Of a DNA stretch of 64,000 bases, positions 57,935-64,000 are shown piece by piece. Origin of the DNA: an uncultured Lysobacter sp. (GTDB taxonomy: Bacteria > Pseudomonadota > Gammaproteobacteria > Xanthomonadales > Xanthomonadaceae). The notes below the pieces were generated by a model that saw only the letters and a program-made list of their open reading frames with translations, was not told the DNA's origin and ran no database searches. Location: the NCBI GenBank assembly GCA_946480055.1, contig CAMLID010000008.1:24840-88839 (forward strand). Direction: 5' to 3'. How positions within the stretch are numbered: position 1 is the stretch's first letter; each line of letters opens with the position of its first letter. The translations under genes and the position numbers were made by a program.

Positions 57935-58294
57935 TCAGTCCATGCACACCGCTTCGACGTTGTGGCCGTCGGGGTCGATCAGGAACGCGGCGTAGTAGCT
58001 CGGGCTGTAATCCACGCGCAATCCCGGCGCGCCGTTGTCGCGGCCGCCGGCCTCCACGCCCGCGGCGTGGAAACGGTCCACTGCGGCGCGGTCGGGCGCG
58101 CGGAATGCGACGTGGCTCTGTCCCTGGGCTTTGGCGTCCTCGTACAGCCACAGCGCCGGCGCGCCGTCCGGGCCGAGTCCGGCGCCGCCCTCGTAACGCG
58201 AGTCCAGGCGATGGCCGAGCGCGCCCAGCGCGGCCTCATAGAAACGTACGCTCGCGTCGAGATCGCGAACCTTCAGACCGATATGGTCGTACAT
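57935..58294 (-). CDS. VOC family protein
   Basis: 119 residues: MYDHIGLKVRDLDASVRFYEAALGALGHRL opens with the first metal-ligand His (DHIGL), GQSHVAFRAPDRAAVDRFHAAGVEAGG carries the second, and the end YYAAFLIDPDGHNVEAVCMD includes the Glu ligand. This matches glyoxalase-like lyases, probably a detoxification or ring-cleavage-type enzyme. GGAGG precedes the ATG at good spacing. It lies 24 bases after an AraC regulator on the same strand and is likely co-transcribed with it. Confidence 0.9.
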   Translation of the reverse strand: MYDHIGLKVRDLDASVRFYEAALGALGHRLDSRYEGGAGLGPDGAPALWLYEDAKAQGQSHVAFRAPDRAAVDRFHAAGVEAGGRDNGAPGLRVDYSPSYYAAFLIDPDGHNVEAVCMD

Positions 58295-58318
58295 GGCGGA
58301 ACCTCCGTATGGGGAAGC

Positions 58319-59179
58319 TCAGCTTGCGACGTAGGCGCGGATGCGTTCTTGGAGAATCTTGCGGTCGCCGCGCGCGGCGCGACGGAAGCCGCGCGGCGAC
58401 ACTCCGGCGGCGCGGCGGAAAGTGCGGACGAAATTGGACAGGTCGGCGAAACCGCTGTCGTAGGCGACCTCGGTGATCGGACGGCGTGCGTCGGCCAGCA
58501 AGGGCACCGCGCGCCGCAGCCGCGCGCGCAGCAAGTACTGATGCGGCGTCACCCCGAGCACGGCCGAGAACAGGCGCAGGAAGTGGAAGGCGCTCAGTCC
58601 GACGCTGGCGGCGGTACGCTCCAGGTCGACCGCCTCGTGCGCATGCGCGTCCAGCCACAGCGCGGCCTCGATCGCACGCCGGCGGTCGCGCGCCTGCGCG
58701 TGCATCGCCCGCGCGTCGCGGCCGCCGACCAGGCCCAGGTAGCGCTGAGCGAGCAGCAGGCCGAGCTCGTCCACGCCCAGATCGCTACGCCCGTCGGCCG
58801 CGGCCTGGGCCAGTTCGCCCAGCACCATCAATTGCGGCAACGGCGGCAGGCCCGCGGTGGCCCAGCTCGCGCTGCCGCAGCGGCGCACGCTGGCGAGTTC
58901 GTCGACCAGCTCCTGCGCGAAATGGAACGACAGGCATTCGTCGCCGCACAGGTGGTGATCGTGCGTGCACAGGTATTCGTCGCCGGAGCGGCCGGCCAGT
59001 ACCGAGCCGGCGACCAGTTCGTAGCTGCGCCCGCGGGCCTGGTAGCCGAAGCTGCCGCGGCGCACGTAGGCCAGCGAGTGGCGGCCGTGCTGTTCCAGGA
59101 ACGGCGCGTCGTCCGGACCGGCCTGGCAGCGGTAGTCGACTACCGTCAGCGGGCCCCGCAGCAGCGTGGTTACGTGCAT
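58319..59179 (-). CDS. AraC-family transcriptional regulator
   Basis: 286 residues. A cupin-like sensor half (about 20-110, [51 protein letters not shown], with three His and two Cys that could bind metal) precedes the DNA-binding part: [39 protein letters not shown] and [33 protein letters not shown]. It stands upstream of the VOC gene and may control it, perhaps in response to a toxic metabolite. Confidence 0.9.
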   Translation of the reverse strand: MHVTTLLRGPLTVVDYRCQAGPDDAPFLEQHGRHSLAYVRRGSFGYQARGRSYELVAGSVLAGRSGDEYLCTHDHHLCGDECLSFHFAQELVDELASVRRCGSASWATAGLPPLPQLMVLGELAQAAADGRSDLGVDELGLLLAQRYLGLVGGRDARAMHAQARDRRRAIEAALWLDAHAHEAVDLERTAASVGLSAFHFLRLFSAVLGVTPHQYLLRARLRRAVPLLADARRPITEVAYDSGFADLSNFVRTFRRAAGVSPRGFRRAARGDRKILQERIRAYVAS

Positions 59180-59594
59180 GCGCCGATGCTAGCACCGCGG
59201 GTGTTGCGGGTGCGGGAGGACCGCGCGAACCGACGTTAGCGGCTTCCCGCTCGCCTTTACGCAGCACTTCGAAGCATCAGAAGTCTTCCGCTCAGCTCGT
59301 AGGGTGCGGTGATAACCGCACCGTCGCGGCGGCTCGGTTGACGCGATGGTGCGGTTCGCATTCGCTCACCGCGCCGTACCGGATCACAACGCACGAACTG
59401 GAGGCCATGCGGTGCCACCTGTGCGACCCACCCGGAAACCCACCCCTCGCAGCAGCGGCGCGGAGTCGCGCATGGCTACGGTTCGTGCCGCTACGGCGTT
59501 TGCAGTCGGACGCGATCCGCGCCGCTGCTGCGAAGAGTCGGACGGCGCTCGCGCCGCAGGCCGGGCCGGAGGGATGCCCCTCCGGCCCATGCGC
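59180..59594. other. Gene-free stretch between the AraC regulator and amtB
   Basis: 415 bases with no credible gene. It contains the second copy of the dispersed palindrome at 59303-59322 with a related half-copy at 59346. It separates the accessory block from amtB, whose stop is at 59595. Confidence 0.55.
59303..59322. repeat. Dispersed palindromic repeat, copy 2
   Basis: GGTGCGGT-GATA-ACCGCACC, a perfect 8-bp stem, is the inverted counterpart of the hairpin at 27689-27706; both sit next to GCGATGGTGCGGTT. Confidence 0.7.
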
Positions 59595-60983
59595 TCAGTT
59601 CTCGTAGGCAGTTTCGCCGTGCGAGGTGATGTCCAGACCTTCGCGTTCGGATTCCTCGGCCACACGCAGGCCGATCACCAACTTGACGAAGCCGAACGCC
59701 AGCACCGACACCAGGCCCGACCAGAGCACGGTGATGCCGACGCTCAATGCCTGCACGCCCAACTGCGCGGCGATCGAGTCGTTGCCCGCGCCCAGGCCGA
59801 AGCCGCCCAGCGACGGCGAGCTGAACACGCCGGTGAGCAGGGCGCCGATGATGCCGCCCAAGCCGTGCACACCGAACACGTCGAGCGCATCGTCGGCGCG
59901 CAGCAGGCGCTTGAGCCCATGCACGCCCCACACGCAGAGGGCGCCGGCGATCGCACCGATCGCGATCGCGCCCATCGGCCCGACCGTGCCGCAGGCCGGC
60001 GTGATCGCGACCAGACCGGCGACCACGCCCGACGCACCGCCTAGCATCGACGGCTTGCCCTTGATCACCGCCTCGACCAGGCTCCAGGCCAGCGCCGCGG
60101 CGGCGGTCGCGAGCAGGGTGTTGAGGAAGGCCAGGGCCGCGCCGGCGTTGGCTTCCAGGTTGGAGCCGGCGTTGAAGCCGAACCAGCCCACCCACAGCAG
60201 CGAAGCGCCGATCATGGTGAAGGTCACGTTGTGCGGCTTGATCGCCTCACGCCCGTAGCCCACGCGCTTGCCGACGAAATAGGCACCGACCAGACCGGCG
60301 ACGCCGGCGTTGATGTGGACCACCGTGCCGCCGGCGAAATCGATCGCGCCCTTGGCGAACAGATAGCCGTCCGGCCCGTACCAGACCATGTGCGCGATCG
60401 GCAGGTAGGCGAAGGTGAACCACAGCGCGGAGAACAGCAGCACCGCCGAGAACTTGATGCGTTCGGCGAAGGCGCCGACGATCAGCGCCCCGGTGATGCC
60501 GGCGAAAGTCGACTGGAAGGCGACGAACACGTACTCCGGCAGCGACACGCCGGCACTGAAGGTCGCCGCCAACGTGTCCTTGTTGACGCCGGCCAGGAAC
60601 AGTTTGTCGAAGGTGCCGATGAATGCGCCCGGGAAACCGGCGCTGCCGCCGCCGAACGCCAGGCTGTAGCCATAGGCCACCCATAGCAGCACGATCAGCG
60701 AAAACACCGCCAGCACCTGCATCAGCACCGACAGCACGTTCTTGGAGCGCACCAGGCCGCCGTAGAACAGCGCCAGGCCGGGCACGGTCATCAACAACAC
60801 CAACAGGGTCGACGTCAGCATCCAGGCGACGTCGCCCTTGTCGACCACCGGCTCCACAGCGGCGGCGGCGTCCTGCGCGCGCGCGGCGATCGGAGCCAGC
60901 ACAGCGGCCAGGGGCAGCGCGCCCAGGGCCAGGGTTCGCAACGACCGCTCGCGCGAGCGGGACTTGATGGCATGGGTCTTCAT
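59595..60983 (-). CDS. amtB: Ammonium transporter AmtB
   Basis: 462 residues. A signal peptide (about 1-37, ARAQD cleavage) precedes eleven hydrophobic helices. Family signatures present: VPGLALFYGGLVRSKN, AGGTVVHINAGVAGLVGA with a conduction-channel His, and DVFGVHGLGGIIGALLTGVF with the second His. Conducts ammonium into the cell and is blocked by GlnK at high nitrogen. The ATG at 60983 is preferred; an ATG at 61013 would overlap glnK and add ten residues. It is 19 bases after glnK in one operon. Confidence 0.95.
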   Translation of the reverse strand: MKTHAIKSRSRERSLRTLALGALPLAAVLAPIAARAQDAAAAVEPVVDKGDVAWMLTSTLLVLLMTVPGLALFYGGLVRSKNVLSVLMQVLAVFSLIVLLWVAYGYSLAFGGGSAGFPGAFIGTFDKLFLAGVNKDTLAATFSAGVSLPEYVFVAFQSTFAGITGALIVGAFAERIKFSAVLLFSALWFTFAYLPIAHMVWYGPDGYLFAKGAIDFAGGTVVHINAGVAGLVGAYFVGKRVGYGREAIKPHNVTFTMIGASLLWVGWFGFNAGSNLEANAGAALAFLNTLLATAAAALAWSLVEAVIKGKPSMLGGASGVVAGLVAITPACGTVGPMGAIAIGAIAGALCVWGVHGLKRLLRADDALDVFGVHGLGGIIGALLTGVFSSPSLGGFGLGAGNDSIAAQLGVQALSVGITVLWSGLVSVLAFGFVKLVIGLRVAEESEREGLDITSHGETAYEN

Positions 60984-61002
60984 GTCGGATCTCGCGTCAG
61001 GG

Positions 61003-62155
<1,153 letters not shown>

Positions 62156-62313
62156 GACGCAGGCTCCTCATAAGCGGTGGCCCCTCCCCGGTCAGTACTT
62201 CGTGCTCTTGCGGCGCGGGCGCTTCGTCGTGGCCCGGCCTTTTTTTGGGACGCAGTCGCCTTGCGGCGGGGCGAGCCCGTCGTTGAGACCTCCTGGTTGT
62301 GGCGGTGGACTTG

Positions 62314-62349
62314 AAAAGCGAGCGGCCCGTAGCTTTCGCCACGGGCCGC
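62314..62349 (-). terminator. Intrinsic terminator of the GNAT gene
   Basis: On the minus strand a 9-bp stem GCGGCCCGT/ACGGGCCGC with a ten-base loop is followed by TCGC and four T. It lies just after the stop of the GNAT gene ending at 62359. Confidence 0.75.
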
Positions 62350-62358
62350 CGGGTGTGT

Positions 62359-62814
62359 CTACAGGTGTTTCGTCATGAAGACGCTGTTCGGGTCGTCGAC
62401 ATAGTCCGCGAAGGGCCCGCAGGGATCGAAGCCGAAGCGCATATAGAGCCTGCGCGCCGGCTCGAAGCCGTCCATCGGTCCCGTCTCCAGGCTCAGCCGC
62501 CGATAGGCGCGTCGCCCTGCCTCGCTGATGAGGTGATCCAGCATCGCGGCGGCCACGCCCTTGCGCAGGTGCCGCGCGGCCGTGCGCATCGATTTGATTT
62601 CGCCGTGCTCGGAATCGAGCTGCTTGAGCGCGCCGCAGCCGAGCAGTTCCTCGCCCTGCCAGGCGCTCCAGAAGCTGATCTCGGGCCTACGCAATCCGTC
62701 CAGGTCCAGCGCGTGGACGCTCTCCGGCGGCGACAGTTGGGCCATGCCCTGCAGGTGTTCGCGCAGCAGCGCGATCACCTCGGGATGGTCCAGTTCGCCT
62801 GCGCGGATCTGCAT
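62359..62814 (-). CDS. GNAT family N-acetyltransferase
   Basis: 151 residues. The acetyl-CoA site is MRTAARHLRKGVAAAMLDHLISEA with RxxG-type residues near 76-100; the next strand LSLETGPMDGFEPARRLYMRFGF carries the Tyr near the thiol. The opening MQIRAGELDHPEVIALLREHL resembles the E. coli YsnE type of small acetyltransferases. It lies between glnA and the porin on the same strand, but hairpins on both sides (62314-62349 and 62844-62869) suggest a separate transcript. Confidence 0.88.
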   Translation of the reverse strand: MQIRAGELDHPEVIALLREHLQGMAQLSPPESVHALDLDGLRRPEISFWSAWQGEELLGCGALKQLDSEHGEIKSMRTAARHLRKGVAAAMLDHLISEAGRRAYRRLSLETGPMDGFEPARRLYMRFGFDPCGPFADYVDDPNSVFMTKHL

Positions 62815-62843
62815 CTTTGCTCCTGACGGTGGCGAGGCAACGC

Positions 62844-62869
62844 GGGACGGCGGCGCGAGCCGCCGTCCC
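62844..62869. terminator. Perfect hairpin downstream of glnA
   Basis: An 11-bp perfect stem (GGGACGGCGGC with GCCGCCGTCCC) closed by a GCGA loop lies nine bases after the glnA stop. There is no T-run, so it may be a terminator needing extra factors or an mRNA-stabilising 3' end. Confidence 0.65.
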
Positions 62870-62878
62870 TGTCGTGCG

Positions 62879-64000
62879 TTAGACGGCGTAGTACATCTGG
62901 TATTCCAGCGGGTGCGTGGCAGCGCGGAACTTGGTCACTTCCTGCATCTTCAGTGCGATGTAGCCGTCGATGAAGTCGTCGGTGAACACGCCGCCGGCCT
63001 TGAGGAAGTCGCGGTCCTTGTCCAGCGCTTCCAGGGCCTGGTCGAGCGAATGGCAGACGGTCGGAATGCCCTTCTCTTCTTCCGGCGGCAGGTCGTACAG
63101 GTCCTTGTCGCTGGGCGCGCCCGGGTCGATCTGGTTCTTGATGCCGTCCAGGCCGGCCATCATCAACGCGGCGAAGGTCAGGTAGCCGGACTGGATCGGG
63201 TCGGGGAAGCGCATTTCGATGCGGCGCGCCTTCGGGTTCGCCACGTACGGAATGCGGCAGCTCGCCGAACGGTTGCGGGCCGAATAGGCCAGCATCACCG
63301 GCGCCTCGAAGCCCGGCACCAGGCGCTTGTAGCTGTTGGTGCCCGAGTTGGTGAACGCGTTGATCGCGCGCGCATGCTTGAACACGCCGCCGATGTACCA
63401 CAGCGCCATCTGCGACAGGCCGCCGTAACCGTCGCCGGAGAACAGGTTGACGCCGCCCTTGGCCAGCGACTGGTGCACGTGCATGCCGCTGCCGTTGTCG
63501 CCGACGATCGGCTTGGGCATGAAGGTCGCGGTCTTGCCGTTGCGGAACGCGACGTTCTTGATGACGTACTTCATCGTCAGCAGCTCGTCGGCCTTCTTCA
63601 CCAGCGAGTTGAACTTGGTGCCGATCTCGCACTGGCCGGCGTTGGCGACTTCGTGGTGGTGCACTTCGACTTCGATGCCGGCCTGTTCCAGCGTCTTGCA
63701 CATCTCGGCGCGGATGTCGTGCAGCGAGTCCAGCGGGGCGACCGGGAAATAGCCGCCCTTCACGCCCGGACGGTAACCGCTGTTGCCGCCTTCGTATTCC
63801 TTGCCCGAGTTCCACGCGGCTTCTTCCGAATCGACGTGGAAGAAGGTGTGGCCCATCTCGTTGGCGTAGCGCACCGAGTCGAAGATGAAGAACTCGGGCT
63901 CAGGACCGAAGAAGGCCTGGTCGGCGATGCCGCTGGACTTGAGGTAGGCCTCGGCGCGCTTGGCGACGCCGCGCGGATCGCGCGAGTAGGCCTGCATGGT
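62879..64000 (-). CDS. glnA: Glutamine synthetase type I, C-terminal portion (5' end beyond window)
   Basis: 373 complete residues and one extra codon are visible; roughly 95-105 N-terminal residues lie past base 64000. Glutamine synthetase joins ammonia to glutamate with ATP. Visible signatures: [12 protein letters not shown] (metal Glu), the ATP-site stretch [26 protein letters not shown] with the substrate Arg, and the adenylylation Tyr in DLYDLPPEE. Regulation by adenylylation is therefore expected. It heads the nitrogen block with glnK, amtB and ntrBC. Confidence 0.97.
   Translation of the reverse strand, partial: TMQAYSRDPRGVAKRAEAYLKSSGIADQAFFGPEPEFFIFDSVRYANEMGHTFFHVDSEEAAWNSGKEYEGGNSGYRPGVKGGYFPVAPLDSLHDIRAEMCKTLEQAGIEVEVHHHEVANAGQCEIGTKFNSLVKKADELLTMKYVIKNVAFRNGKTATFMPKPIVGDNGSGMHVHQSLAKGGVNLFSGDGYGGLSQMALWYIGGVFKHARAINAFTNSGTNSYKRLVPGFEAPVMLAYSARNRSASCRIPYVANPKARRIEMRFPDPIQSGYLTFAALMMAGLDGIKNQIDPGAPSDKDLYDLPPEEEKGIPTVCHSLDQALEALDKDRDFLKAGGVFTDDFIDGYIALKMQEVTKFRAATHPLEYQMYYAV

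Noticed and set aside
62220..62260. Terminator at the seven-T run near 62240
   Set aside because: No clean stem precedes it on the plus strand, and on the minus strand it falls in the upstream region of the porin gene.
62156..62358. Sigma-54 promoter or NtrC site upstream of the porin-glnK-amtB operon
   Set aside because: I looked on the minus strand for a TGGCAC-N5-TTGC element and a TGCAC palindrome and found neither.

Overview
The window is high-GC, densely packed chromosomal DNA that looks like Lysobacter or a close Xanthomonadaceae relative. Two Ax21-family outer-membrane proteins, a kynurenine 3-monooxygenase with a hydrophobic C-terminal tail, the porin-glnK-amtB order near glnA, and REP-type GGGAGCGGCG palindromes all point there. 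This placement rests on recalled family resemblance, not on a search. I saw no rRNA, tRNA, insertion sequence, CRISPR array or prophage gene.

Region 1 (1-1034): the start of an M16 zinc peptidase, cut by the window edge, and trmL. Region 2 (1093-16071, all minus strand): a compact nonribosomal peptide cluster. Transcription runs from 16071 downwards through three NRPS genes (C-A-T, C-A-T, C-A-T-reductase), an MFS exporter, an MbtH-like protein, an unrecognised protein and kynurenine 3-monooxygenase, nearly all overlapping or tightly spaced. The middle module carries a clear glycine pocket. The terminal reductase should release an aldehyde or alcohol. I do not recognise the product.

Region 3 (16404-25770, plus strand): a coupled operon that appears to make an unusual activated polyol or sugar and a surface glycan. 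It starts with a 20-codon leader ORF and continues with a class II aldolase, a tandem nucleotidyltransferase, a methyltransferase, a GT2 glycosyltransferase, a GDPD-like protein, a membrane protein fused to a uridine-kinase-like domain, a HAD phosphatase and a GT87-like membrane glycosyltransferase. Region 4 (26183-28203): tandem ax21 paralogues, each with a clear terminator, then a repeat-rich gene-free stretch.

Region 5 (28204-43369): mostly core genes: gpsA, secB, a membrane rhodanese, hemD-hemX-hemY, a macrodomain protein, fadI, sodC and ntrC, with several lineage-type hypotheticals. ntrB follows at 43366-44427, and a near-consensus NtrC site touches its start codon.

Region 6 (44838-59179): accessory genes between the two halves of the nitrogen-control locus: a BlaI repressor and M56 sensor protease followed by a nested palindromic operator and a secreted HExxH protein, a VOC protein, a GST, a serine hydrolase, a BASS transporter, a zinc-ribbon protein, an RND pump with its adaptor, and two AraC regulators. 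Region 7 (59595-64000, minus strand): amtB, glnK, a TorF-like porin, a GNAT enzyme and glnA (5' end beyond the window). glnK, amtB, glnA, ntrB and ntrC together form the ammonium sensing and assimilation circuit.
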